A stretch of 64,000 nucleotides of DNA, taken from contig CAWUHX010000231.1 of the NCBI GenBank assembly GCA_963922205.1, positions 540,798 through 604,797 of the forward strand. Reading direction: 5' to 3'. Within the stretch, counting starts at the first letter, position 1. Every line of letters starts with the position of its first letter. Positions 47,827 through 58,378 of the stretch are shown one piece after another. The notes under the pieces were generated by a model that was not told the DNA's origin, ran no database searches, and worked only from the letters and a program-made list of their open reading frames with translations. Origin of the DNA: Romanomermis culicivorax (taxonomy: Eukaryota; Nematoda; Enoplea; Mermithida; Mermithidae). Position numbers and translations under genes: made by a program.

Positions 47827-48900
47827 ATGAAAGAATTATGCTGGTGCTTTCTAAGATTAGTTAGAGTTTTCAGACGTACTCATACATGGGAAAAGCTGCT
47901 GAACCTGTTCATGGACAAACTTGAAACATCAGCATTGAAAACAGCACCAGACAAGCCAACAATCTGGCTGCGATATGTGGATGACACATTCATCCTGTGG
48001 GACCATGGTGAGGAAAAACTAAGATCCTTCCTAGAACATATGAACCAACAGAATCCAGCCATACAGTTCACCATGGAAACAGAAATCAATGGGCAGTTAC
48101 CATTCCTAGATGTTCTTGTCAAACGACAAGGACAGACAATGGCAACAAGTGTCTACCATAAACCAACACACACAGACCAATATCTGAACTTCCAGTCAAA
48201 CCATCCTGTAAACACCAAAGCAGGAATTGTAAAGGGAATGATATTGCGGTCAGGTACACTATGCTCAACTGAAGAAACCAGGAAAGTGGAAGAAAATAAC
48301 ATCAGGCAAGCCTTCAAGAAAAATGGTTATCCCACAGCAATCATTAACAAAGCAAATATAAGAAGAAATGCAAATGACCAACAAAAAGTTGAATACAAAG
48401 GCATGGTTGTAATACCTTACAGTGGCCAACTAACACAGAAACTGAAGCAAATATGCCACAAGTACAAGGTTCAACTAGTTGCCACAAGTAAAGACACAAT
48501 CAGGAAAAGAGTCAGCAGAGTAGCACCACCTAGAAATAAAGAAGATACTCAGGGTATAGTATACCAAGTACCTATGGCTCTATGTGGGAAAGTATACATA
48601 GGAGAAACAGGCAGAACACTTGAGACCCGTATTGCAGAAACCAGAAATGCCCTTAAGAACCTGAGCCTTGAGAAAAGTGGTGTGGCGGAACATTGCCTAT
48701 CATGTGGATGTACACCCAATTTTGACAATACCACCATACTTGCCCAAGAGCCTAATGCCTACAAAAGGAAGATCAAAGAAACCATTGAGATGGAAAAAGT
48801 GGGGTCAAAAAATGTAGGTAGTAAGAGCATTGAAATAGGCCACATATGGAACCAAGCATTCCTTAGAAGGGCAACAGACAGGAACCCAAGTCTGAACTAG
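47827..48900 (+). CDS. Penelope-like element: RT C-terminus plus GIY-YIG endonuclease
   Basis: Open for 357 codons, of which about the first 25 are probably not native. It encodes the C-terminal half of a Penelope-like reverse transcriptase from NLFMDKLETSAL onward, with the catalytic RYVDDTF (YVDD, residues 50-53) and LPFLDVLVKR. A linker is followed by a GIY-YIG nuclease: GIVYQVP (243-249), CGKVYIGETGR (YIG 257-259, R263), then a C/H cluster AEHCLSCGC (288-295). RT motifs before the catalytic core are missing, so this is a 5'-truncated copy, as is usual for these elements. No stop or frameshift lies in what remains, which suggests a fairly recent insertion. Confidence 0.93.
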   Translation: MKELCWCFLRLVRVFRRTHTWEKLLNLFMDKLETSALKTAPDKPTIWLRYVDDTFILWDHGEEKLRSFLEHMNQQNPAIQFTMETEINGQLPFLDVLVKRQGQTMATSVYHKPTHTDQYLNFQSNHPVNTKAGIVKGMILRSGTLCSTEETRKVEENNIRQAFKKNGYPTAIINKANIRRNANDQQKVEYKGMVVIPYSGQLTQKLKQICHKYKVQLVATSKDTIRKRVSRVAPPRNKEDTQGIVYQVPMALCGKVYIGETGRTLETRIAETRNALKNLSLEKSGVAEHCLSCGCTPNFDNTTILAQEPNAYKRKIKETIEMEKVGSKNVGSKSIEIGHIWNQAFLRRATDRNPSLN

Positions 48901-48945
48901 TACCCCCAAGTCAGGATATATAGCACTTCTAAACAAGTTACTACT

Positions 48946-49018
48946 GGCCCCCATGGCCCAGTGGTAGCGCTCTAGACTCTCAATCAAACAACCTGGGTTC
49001 AATTCCCTCAAGTAGCAA
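48946..49018 (+). other. tRNA-like sequence downstream of the Penelope ORF
   Basis: Good internal promoter boxes: box A TGGCCCAGTGG (48954-48964) and box B GGTTCAATTCC (48996-49006), at normal spacing. The T-arm partly pairs, the D-arm pairs 3 of 4, the acceptor ends do not pair. So this is a tRNA-derived sequence rather than a working tRNA. It begins 46 bp after the ORF stop. Confidence 0.6.
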
Positions 49019-49039
49019 ATTTTGTAAAAAAATGAGTTT

Positions 49040-49094
49040 ATTGTCGCCTGAGGAAGGTAGTAGGTAGACTACCGAAAAGTCGCATTACGATAAC
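49040..49094 (+). ncRNA. Hammerhead-ribozyme-like motif (type I, minimal stem III)
   Basis: Core elements in order: CTGAGGA (fits CUGANGA, 49048-49054), stem II GGTAGT/ACTACC (49056-49061 with 49068-49073, loop AGGTAG), GAAA (49074-49077), GTC (49079-49081). A possible stem I pairs the sequence before the core (TTATTGT, then GC) with that after GTC (GC, then ACGATAA). Stem III would be only one or two pairs, as reported for Penelope-associated hammerheads. An extra A precedes stem II and the 15.2 position is A rather than C, so it may be degenerate. Confidence 0.5.
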
Positions 49095-49099
49095 CACTG

Positions 49100-50360
49100 T
49101 ATTATTATTCGTTCATTGTGTGCCTACGGGCAAAATAAAAGGGCAAAATAAAAGCGTTATATAATTTTTATGCGATTGTAAGGCCAAGGAATGGAGAATC
49201 ATAATGTTATACACCAATCACAAACAACCTTTAGCCAAATATTATGGGTCGAAAAAAGTCTAAAAAATTTCTAAAATTTTCCCAAAAGGACCAAAAAAGT
49301 CAATTTTTTCTCAATTTTTCTGAGTTTGGAGGGGGGTTGGGTATGTCAAAAATGATGGTTTCAGAATGAGCAGGTCAGAAAAGTTATTTTTCTGGCACTT
49401 AATAGTTATTTCTCCACAAAAATGTCCCCCAAAATTTTAAATCGTATATGCAGTTGTGGACAACTCCCTCCCCCAACTTCCAGTTGTTGACAGGTTGGAA
49501 ATGGACAAAAAATACATATTTTTTGGTCGAAAATCACTTTTTTGAGCAAAAAATAGGTTTGAGAGAAATTTTTTTCGACGCTTCGCGCTGAAATGATGCT
49601 CTGTATCATTTTTGAAGTAAAAATTAATTGATCAACAGGGGCGTGATTTGTCCGTTTTTGGTCAGAAAACGCATTTTTGAGCACTGTGTGACCCCCTCCT
49701 CTTGACTTCAGAAAGTTGTTTACTCCATCCCTCTAGAAATGGCTTTGATCATGTGCTCAACGGTTCGGAGTTCTTACAGGTATGTGATCAAAAAGATCAA
49801 TTTCCTGGTAGAAATGTTAATTTTTGCAGAAAAAATCAACTAAAATGGCAATTCTTTGACAGGTAATTTGGGAAAAAACTGTCGAAAATGGTAAAGTTGT
49901 GTTGAAAAATTGTGTTTTCTGAAGCAAAAAAAGTCATGACGTCAATTTTTTGGGTCGTCATTTTTTCATGGTTTTGCAGATGAAAACTATTTTTTGAAGT
50001 GATTTGCGAACTTTAGTCAAAAAATCGATTTATTTTCTTTATTGTCTCCGTTCCAGAGATAATTTCCGGCTATCGATGACCCTTTCCATAGAAAATATCG
50101 TTTAACTGTGTCTTCGGCGCTCCGTTTTCAACAAAAATGTCAATTTTTGAATCTCCAATGCTAAATAAAAAAACACAATTTTTCGGCCGTACGGGCAAAA
50201 AATCGCGAAAGAGAGGCGCTTTAAGCAACTTAAAACACGAATAATTTACTCTACATCACAACGCAGTCTTTATGACATAATACATAGTAAAAATATAAGA
50301 GACAAAACAGAGACAGTCGTAAGCCAGCCCTTAGCAGGCTTACAACTTTTGGCTCTGCTC
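49100..50360. other. AT-rich intergenic stretch
   Basis: No gene recognised. Minus-strand frames near 49406-49684 lack conserved features. Confidence 0.55.
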
Positions 50361-50394
50361 TTGCTCGCGTGAGCACTTTTTTTGGTTCGTGGAA

Positions 50395-50600
50395 CCCATT
50401 TGGCTCTAAACTGACTTTTGCAGAGCCATTTCACAGAGCCGCTCTCCAACAGAGCCGGCTCTCAGAGCATCTCTCCGTCAGAGAAAATTTCGTGGAATCC
50501 ATTTTCTCTCTTTTGTCTCTCGGAGAGCCAAAACAGAGCAAAAATCGAGAGACAGAGCAAATTTTCGCGCGAGAGACACTTTCTTGGAACTGGCTGCCAT
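50395..50600. repeat. Cluster of AGAGCC/GAGAGAC motifs
   Basis: CAGAGCC, GGCTCT, GAGAGAC and CTCTC units alternate in both orientations between two GTGGAAC/TTGGAAC blocks. This resembles the arm structure of the other palindrome-rich elements here, but I cannot define ends. Confidence 0.4.
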
Positions 50601-50860
50601 CACACGTCATTGATGTTTATGTGAAAGTATAAACAAAAGTTAAGCCTTTCCCAGTAATCTAACTGTAACGGTTCGCTCACACATGAGTGCTTAGTTAGAC
50701 CTCTCCACCGGCTGGCAAAAATTTTTTGTGCTGGGATAAATAAAATTTAGACGCCAATCTCTCTCGCCTTATAAACTATTTATTGCAATCAACTATGGTT
50801 TGACCTCAATACAAAATCCTTCTAGATATTTCCAAATTCATGTATGTTTATGGAATTCAT

Positions 50861-51775
50861 GATTTATACCGTGACGCGTCACTAGGACGCAAGACATTAG
50901 GACGCAGACAATAGGACGCAGACATTAGGACGCAGGGACATTAGGACGCAGGACATTGCGACGCAAGACATTAGGACGCAGGACATTAGGACGCATAGAC
51001 ATTAGGACGCAGGACATTAGGACGCAAGGACATTAGGACGCAGAAATTTAACCCCAGAATTTGTGAAAGTCAATCTGAAGGGTATTATTCACTGTTCTGG
51101 AGGCTCACTTAGAAGTGGGTTCAAAGAAACTGAAGAGTCTTGAATGCCTCCCATATTGCAACTTTTTCTGTTTTCGAATGAGTTTGAATGTTTAAACGAT
51201 ATTGGAAAAGTCCCAAAACGCCACATCCTGGAGTCTTATGGAAAAAGTCTTACGAGCAGTTTGTTTTGCAAAATAATAGGGAACCATAAAATTTTAGTGG
51301 GAGCCAAAAAATAACAGAAAGTGCTAGAATTGTAAAAATTCATTAATATTTGTTTCTCTCATGTTAGCATTTGGACATGCAAATGGATCAGGTGTGTCAC
51401 TGGATCTCGAAAAGACAAGGGCTTGATTTTTCTGAGTGTCACTTTCTCTCATTAGAAAAAATGAAATCATGAACACGAAATAGTACATTATTAACACATA
51501 TCTTTCATATAATAAAATTAATGCTGGGAAAAATTTCCATGCAGCAATAAATTCGATTATTTTGTGACACGATTATATGTTTTAACGTCCTCGGATGTTA
51601 AAAGTTCTGCGTCCTAGTGTCTTTGCGTCCCAATGTCCTTGCGTCCTAATGTCCTGCGTCCTAATGTCTTTGCGTCCTAATGTCTTGCGTCCCAATGTCC
51701 TGCGTCCTAATGCTCCAGCGTCCTATGTCTGCGTCCTAATGTCTTGCGTCCTAACGGCATAGCGCCGATTTATAC
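50861..51775. mobile_element. Foldback element with 9-bp target duplication
   Basis: The left arm (50870-51045) is a tandem series of GACATTAGGACGCAG units. The right arm (about 51600-51766) is the same series inverted (CTGCGTCCTAATGTC). Both flanks carry GATTTATAC (50861-50869 and 51767-51775). Between the arms lie about 550 bp of AT-rich sequence without coding potential. Tandem repeats forming the inverted arms plus a 9-bp duplication fit Foldback or MULE-like non-autonomous elements. Confidence 0.88.
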
Positions 51776-52706
51776 GTTTAGGTCATCAATTCCTCAGGAA
51801 AATCTAGTTTATTCACTCTAGCATGAGTTAAACCTTTTGCCTTTTTCGAACTTGACTATAATTTCATTTCGTGATTTAGGCTCTTTGTACTTTCATCTGG
51901 TGAATTAGCCTCAGTCTTTTCAATCGTTGCGAGGATAATAAGAAAATGTCTGCATTTATACGTTTCCCTCTGAATTTCTAAAGCGAAAGAAAGGCTGTTA
52001 TGCAGCCCGAATTTGAGGCAAAGTTGATGGATTCTTTACAGTCGTAAATAGGCTCAATTTTTCACTGCCTTATTACTCAAGTTCTCAAAATTTCTCATAG
52101 CAGGAAGCTATGTTCCGACTTTTACAGCCGTGATTCTATAAAGAATCACTGTTTGAGTTTTGGCGAATCTTCATCAGTGGACATGGTCATTTTTGAAAAT
52201 TTTCACATTGAGACACGTTTGCGGGAAAATGAAAATGACAAACATAGGCTCCTTCATTCTGGCGTTTTACTATTACAGTACCCTGCGAACAAAACCTTTG
52301 CTACCTTGGTACACCACAAATAAATGTTCCACAATAAATTTGATGAAAGGGACTGTAAGCGACCGATTTATAGACATACTTTAGAATTTTGATAGTCAGA
52401 ATTTTTCAAGAGAAAGCTTTTGTAGATTAAAGAGTATTGTGTACGAATCGAATGGAATTGAATACGACATCAGTTCAATGGCTCAATCTAATTACTTAAC
52501 ATATTTATCTAATATTGATATTACGAAACCTGGATGTCAGCAATTCAACGATAAAAGCAAATTTCAAATAACCTGAAAAAATGTTACATTAGGCGATTGA
52601 TAATTTATCTGTGCATAGTTCGGAGAGAATTGGGAAACACTTAGACCACTGGATTTTTTAACCTCTTGAAATAATTTTAACCTCTTGAAAAAACGCATTT
52701 TTGCAG
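51776..52706. other. Stretch upstream of the first recognised MAM exon
   Basis: The missing exon encoding the N-terminal part of the first MAM domain should be here or further upstream, but no frame with the expected Cys/Trp pattern was found. Confidence 0.45.
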
Positions 52707-55700
52707 ATGGCCAATTTTTGGCGGTTGGCACCAAAAAAGCCATAGATGGTGCTGATCGAGCCACTTTGATCGGCCGAATCAAATGTCAATCGTCTACCGG
52801 CAGGTTGAGTTTCGAGTGAGAAAAGTCATATGCGTGGATTGTACATTTAATAAAAGTTATTTTGTTTTTTTTAAGTCGTTGGATCAGTTCCGAGAAAGTC
52901 AATTTCGTAGTGTGCACCAGACCAGTAGGTTCAAATATCAACATAAATTGTCAACGAGTGCCTAGATCGGGTAGCAATCCATTTCTGTATACGGTTCCGC
53001 CGTCGAACCAACCATTCGAAGTAAATTGCGATTGATCATGTAGTGCACCAGAATTTTCAGGGTCCAGAATTGACATTTTTTTAGATTGCCTTGATGGCGG
53101 ACGATTTCCTGGAACCTAGCTTTGTGGCTATCGACAATATCCGATACGACGCAACTTTATGCGATGTAACGATTCTACCTATTTTTCGATGAATATTTTT
53201 TACATACCTGAAGATTACAGCAGTCGCAGCCATTATCAACGAGCAACCCAGGCGGAAGTCAATTAGTTGATTGTAATACGCTACTAAGCTGTGACTTTGA
53301 AGGTAATAAGTTAGTTGCTTGTATTTATTGAAAATAAATGTATATATGTACTGTTTTTCTTGAAATACTTCCAAATAATGAAAGTGGAAAGCAAGTACTA
53401 TTCCAGATTTCCACGATTTTCTGCTAAACAGCATACCATATAGGACTGGAAATTCGTGAACTTACTGACCTCACCTTCAATAATTTTTCGAGTGAAAAAT
53501 TTTACGATAAGAGCTCTATGTAAACGATTTTGAGGACAGTACTGATTTGTGTCACTTTTTTATTTGAAAGCATTTTGTAAAAAACGTAAAAATTCTCCCA
53601 AGGAAAAGACTGTTGATGAGGCCAGAAAAAAACCTGAATTTTGCTTCGGATCTATAGAGTAATTTTTGCTGTAGGAAAACTCTCATCTGATGGTGCATAG
53701 TCAAGAATTTCATCAAAAAATCGAAATAGTGACCGTAAATGAGATGCTGGGATTACTTTGAAGCTTCGTAATATCTTCCAACAAAAGTTTTCGAGATTTT
53801 TTTAACGAAGACCATGTGGAAATTTGGCAAAGTTAACAGATTTTTCCTAAATAAGAACTGCCCTCGGTTGCATAAAGCCCACTTTAGATCTGAATGTGCA
53901 TTCTATGAAAAAATATAAAACTTTCGATCCACGAAAGTGTCCCTTTCGAAAGTGCCCCTTTCAGACTCCCGAAAGTGTCACTTTTGAGCCTAAAGTAAAC
54001 GCGCGTTGCGTAAAGCTTACTTTCCTCGAAAGGGTCCCTTTCAAATGCAGACAAGTGTGCCTTTCGCATAGGGACCTCGTGAGGTCCCTCGAATCAAATT
54101 CATGCTCCGAAAAACGTTTTTTCTCCAAAATGGGGTACTTTGAGGTGGAAATATTGTTAAGAGAAAACAATTTGCGGTGTCGATAAGGAATGAACCATTT
54201 TAGTGCGTTTTAGAAAAGTTGAAATCTCTAAGGCCCGTATTCACAATCGCGTTTTAAGTCAACACGGTGTTAGGACTTAACACCGTGTTGGCTAACACGG
54301 CGATCGAGCTAACACCGTGTCAAGTATCACCTCGTATTCACAATAGCGTGTTAAGTCCGTGTTAGCCAACACCGTGTTACCACCGTGTTACTTTCGTTAT
54401 CACCGTGTTACTTTTGTAACAGGGTGGCAGAATAGGCTCAAGCATGTTTTTTAATATGAAAAAAGGATATAAGGGGAAGAAAATAAACATTGTGGTCAAT
54501 GTCAACAAGGTTTTTCAACAAAGCCAGCTTTTTTCAGTATGTAATCTTTGAGTTTGAACAGTCATTTGATGAGCAGTTAATTTTCATGAATAAAACTTAT
54601 GATTTTGTATTAACCTGAAGTGCTGGAGGAATCGCATGAATTTTCTAATTGATCCTGGAGAAGCATAATCAAGTCTCGGGCACCATTTTTCGACAATTTG
54701 TATCATGATTTAGGTAACGTCATCGTAGCCCTCAAATGGATTGGCCCTATCACGAAAGTGCCGAATAGGATGTACTATTTCTTCACTTTCAAGATGATCC
54801 AATAGGTCAATAATATCCATGATAATTGAAAAAATTAACAAACAGACTACTGTTAACACGCCGCTAAAACTGGTAGGGGGCAGGTCTAGAACGCCGTGTT
54901 AACTTTTCCATTTTTCGACCCTAAAGTCCCTGTCATACTTCGCCGCGCGGTGCCGGTTGTCCTATTCATACTAACAGGCGGCGCCGCGCGGTGGCTTGTC
55001 ATACTTCGCCGCGCGGTAGCGCGCGGCGCACTTTTGGATTTTGCTCTTCTCAAAAAATGTGTATTGATTTAGTTGAAACCTGACGAGGCGCCGGAAAAAT
55101 TACAAAAACCTATTCATACTTCAAAGGCGGTACCGCGCGGCGCCGGCCGGTACTGCGCGGTGCCGCGCGGTGAAGTATGACAGGGCCTTAACACGCGATT
55201 GTGAATACGGGGATAAAACTTAGCAAAGTGTTATTACCGTGTTAGCCAAAATTTAACACCGTGTCAGCCTAACACGCCGCTAACACGCGATTGTGAATAC
55301 GGGCCTAAATTTTTTTATAATTTTGCTATTTAGTTAACGTCTACCTCCGCTCGTCAGTTAACGGTTGATAATTTTTATCATCTAAAAGGTGTGCAGCAAT
55401 TTTTTGTAGAGTAATCTTCTATTTTTCGTTCCGATATTTTCTGGGCGCATTGTAGTTGCAGAAAATCAGAACCTCAAAATTTTCGGCGCCGTTCATGATA
55501 ATAAATGTCATTATAGTCCATCAGAGATGCCTACTTTCGTTTTCCCAATTGACCGCTCGTTGAGTATTCATCATCTGAATACTTCTCAATTTTAATTGGA
55601 CAAAACACGCACCTGATCAACGAATTTTCTACTTTTAAAGTGACACTGAGAAACTTTCGCTTTTGACCGATTTTTGCTTAAAAAACTCATTTACGACCAA

Positions 55701-58302
55701 AAATAGGCATTTTTCGACTGGCTATGGGGGAGCCGCTATCGACAATTAAAAGTTGGGGAGTCGTCAACTGTCTATACGATTGAAAATTTGTGGAGGGCCC
55801 CTTCCCCCCAAACCGAATGGGTCCCCTTCGAAAGAACTTAGCAAAGTGAGCTTTATGCAACGCACTTAAAACGACCACTTTTCAAAGGGACACTTTCGCT
55901 TCGAAAGGGACCCTTTTCTCCAGTGTCCCTTTCACGAAAGTGAGCTTCATGCAACCGGGGATTCATCTGTTCGGCCTATGGTTACCGTGATTTGAAAAAA
56001 AAGTTAAAAAGGTCAATATGCGAAATAGTCAAAAAGCTGAGCCTGTGATTAGGTATTTCAGATTTCGACAGCGGTGATTTTGATCGTGTTACCAAATATG
56101 TCTCAATCTCACTTGAGGATGACAAAAAATTTTCGCATGGACAGCCGCTCCAAGATTTACAGATTTTCAAAAATGAATGAACGTTTGGAAATACAAAAAT
56201 AAATATCGTTTTTAAAATCCTACTGTTTCGCTTTCCAATATCATTATTCACAAGTATTACATAATCTTGAATACAAAGTCTGTTTTTTGAAATCGTTCTG
56301 AATAATAAGAGTACTATTTCATGTTTGTTACTATCTTCTGCAAAACCGTTACTCACATAACACGAGAGGTTCATGAGCAATATCAAACTAAGTTTTAATA
56401 ATTTTTTAAGCAAAAAATTCTACAGTAGAAGCTTCGTTTTATCTATTTTGACGGCAGTACTGATTTTTGTCATTTTCAATTTAGAAGCATTTTATGAAAA
56501 ATAAACTTTAGGTTCAATTCTACATTTTTTGGTTTGTAATTCCTCTACAGCTTCAGATTCTGAACTGGAAAATTATTCCCCTATGTGGAACAAATCAATA
56601 TTTTGTCTTATTTTTAAAGATAAATTCTGCTCATACAACAATGCAGGAACAGGTGCTGTACGGGGCGTCTGGAATAGGAATAAGGGCGTCATTGGAAACC
56701 CGGTTTTAGGAGTCAGAAGATCACCAGCAGGTAACACCTAAAAAAGTTTCGACTACAGTACAATGTATGTATATCCATAGGTTATTACGCCAATATCGGA
56801 GATGCTGTTTTGGATCAATCTGCGTCGAGATCGGACTCCAGCGCAGTTTACGTTCTGCAAAGCCCGAAATTCAACCTAAAAAATGCCGCGACATTGACGT
56901 TCGACATGTTCCAGAAAGCCGAGGGTCCAACTTTGGAAGTTAGACGCCTGGAATTTCGGGGCCGGATTCATGAAAGATACTTAAGCTTCAGCTGAGCTTT
57001 AGCTTAAGCTGTAGCTTAACTCTATAATGTTATACCATTGCCGTTCAGCTGCAGCTCAGCTGTAGCTTAACTCATGCACACAAAACATATCGAGAAAATT
57101 AAACTGCAGCAGAGCTGTAGCTTAACACTGTATGTTATAACATTGTCGTTAAGGTGCAGCTCAGCTGCAGCTTAACTTTCCCGGTATGTTTTGTGCGTAT
57201 AAGTTAAGCTACAGCTGAGCTGCAGCTTAACGGCAATGGTATATAACATATAAAGTTAAGCTACAGCTTAAACTGCAGCTCAGCTATGGAGCTTAAGTCC
57301 CTTTGATGAAACCGGCACCTGTACTTTTTTAACGCTTAGTTTTCAGGTATGCACGAACCAGGCAAATTGTCAGTTACAGAAGAACAATGTTGTCGAAGAG
57401 TGGAAAACGCATTCCGTGAATTTGCAGCCGGGAGGACCTCAATCAGTAAGTATTTGAAGCAAAACAAATTTCAATGCACAGGAGCAGTTTTGGTCCGAAA
57501 AATATTGAAAATCTCCAAGAATTTATTGATGATTCATTTGCAATCTCTGTTTAATCTATGAAAATAAATGAAATCCAGTGCTTTCATATCGAGCCATTTC
57601 GATCGATCTGTGAATATAACAAAATATTCTGTCATATGTTACAATAGCCTGATTTTATTTTGTAAATAAGAAAAGTGGAAAGCAAGTACTATTTAATATT
57701 TTTACGATTTTCTTGCAAACCATATGTTACATAGGAATGGAAATTTGAGAGTCTACTCAATTAACCACTACTAATTTTTCAAGTAAAATTTATAAATTCA
57801 GATTTAGTAAAATTTTGTAAATTTGTGAAAATAAATGAAAAACAGAAACTATAGTCTGTTTTTCTTGAAATGCTTCCAAATAATGAAAGTGGAAAGCAAG
57901 TATTGTTTCAGATTTTTGCAATTTTCTAATAAACAATATACCATGTAGGACTGGAAATTTGTAAGCATACTGACCTAACCTTCACCAATTTTTCGAGTGA
58001 AAAATTTTACAGTAAGAACTTCGTGTAAACGATTTTGACGACAATACTGATTTGTGTCACTTTTCTATTTGGAAGCATTTTATAAAAAACACACTATAGT
58101 CTACTTTTGGTATGCAATGAAGAATACCTGAATATCAAAATCTAGATCATCATGTACAACTAACCAAGACTGTTTTTTGATAATCTTTCAGATATCGTTC
58201 ATTGGGAGAAATCTGAAAATCAACGATTTCATCGCATTAGACAATATCAGAGTCGACGAAAGTTCCAAATCGGGATGTGCAAAGGTTTCCTCATATTTTT
58301 AA
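52707..58302 (+). CDS. MAM-domain protein, at least two MAM domains (5' end missing)
   Basis: Extracellular adhesion or receptor-type module. First MAM, three exons: 52707-52815 (GQFLAVG..RATLIGRIKCQSSTGRLSF), 52876-53020 (VCTRPVGSNININCQ), 53085-53165 (MADDFLEPSFVAIDNIRYDA). Second MAM: an exon ending at 56730 (FCSYNNAGTGAVRGVWNRNK), then 56781-56938 (GYYANIGDAVLDQ, AATLTFDMFQKAEGPTLE), 57347-57445 (VCTNQANCQLQ, WKTHSVNLQPGG), and from 58192 (INDFIALDNIRVD). The two domains share exon structure: the LTFD/LSFD blocks are each followed by 11 residues and then VC. The last exon runs to TAA at 58300-58302, close to the convergent chemoreceptor gene. Start of the 56730-ending exon is uncertain (about 56621, or earlier). 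No signal peptide or membrane anchor is in view. Confidence 0.88.
53345..53586 (+). repeat. TATAG MITE copy in MAM gene intron
   Basis: Left TACTGTTTTTCTTGAAATAC, then TCCAAATAATGAAAGTGGAA, right end TTGAAAGCATTTTGTAAAAAAC. Well conserved against 57848-58102. Confidence 0.8.
54232..55305. mobile_element. Middle element of the nest (CACCGTGTTA arms), TAA duplication
   Basis: Perfect 20-bp terminal inverted repeat GGCCCGTATTCACAATCGCG, flanked by TAA on both sides (54229-54231 and 55306-55308). The arms contain many TAACACCGTGTTA and TTAACACG palindromes (54255-54420, 55200-55290). Interior AT-rich and non-coding, and interrupted by the element at 54925-55188. Confidence 0.9.
54925..55188. mobile_element. 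Inner element of the nest: GC-palindrome MITE
   Basis: 264 bp, ends AGTCCCTGTCATACTTCGCC and (reverse-complemented) AGGCCCTGTCATACTTCACC, flanked by TAA (54922-54924 and 55189-55191). It shares its CCGCGCGG-rich arms and AT core with the element at 39185-39546. Confidence 0.9.
55961..56550. other. MAM gene intron remainder
   Basis: Contains a TATAG MITE (56275-56512) and unrecognised AT-rich sequence. Confidence 0.6.
56275..56512 (+). repeat. TATAG MITE copy
   Basis: Left AAGTCTGTTTTTTGAAATCG, right AGAAGCATTTTATGAAAAAT, with the CTACAGTAGAAGCTTCG and GACGGCAGTACTGAT blocks. Confidence 0.75.
56958..57319. mobile_element. AGCTGCAGCT palindrome element, copy 2 (complete)
   Basis: Left end GGGGCCGGATTCATGAAAGA, right end reverse-complemented GGTGCCGGTTTCATCAAAGG, both followed by CTTAAGC. 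Inside are more than ten AGCTGCAGCT, CAGCTGAGCT and TTAAGCT palindromes and repeated CATATCGAGAAA and TATACCATTGCCGTT spacers. It starts 19 bp after the exon end at 56938, so the intron donor region directly borders it. Confidence 0.85.
57645..57800 (+). repeat. TATAG MITE, partial copy
   Basis: Carries TAGCCTGATTTTATTTTG, AAAGTGGAAAGCAAGTACTA and the middle CATATGTTACATAGGAATGG block; the right third is missing. Confidence 0.65.
57848..58102 (+). repeat. TATAG MITE, best-preserved copy
   Basis: CTATAGTCTGTTTTTCTTGA at the left and AAAAAACACACTATAG at the right, with AAATGCTTCC/GGAAGCATTT inverted blocks. Useful as the family reference. The element carries no ORF. Confidence 0.9.
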
Positions 58303-58378
58303 GATAAACTAGTGAACATATTATACATAATTTAATCCAGAGCATAAACAATTTTAGACTCTGTAATATTCTAAATAC

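Larger units (their letters stand above)
53861..55960. mobile_element. Outer element of a three-deep nest (CGAAAGGGAC arms)
   Basis: Left end CCCTCGGTTGCATAAAGCCC and right end, reverse-complemented, CCCCGGTTGCATGAAGCTCA. The arms carry repeated CGAAAGTGTCCCTTTCGAAA-type palindromes (left 53930-54080, right 55860-55940). It is interrupted by the element at 54232-55305. No clear target duplication at the outer ends. Confidence 0.8.

Noticed and set aside
50870-51766. Regular repeats that could suggest a CRISPR array
   Set aside because: Units are directly tandem without unique spacers, are inverted at the other end, and the genome is eukaryotic.
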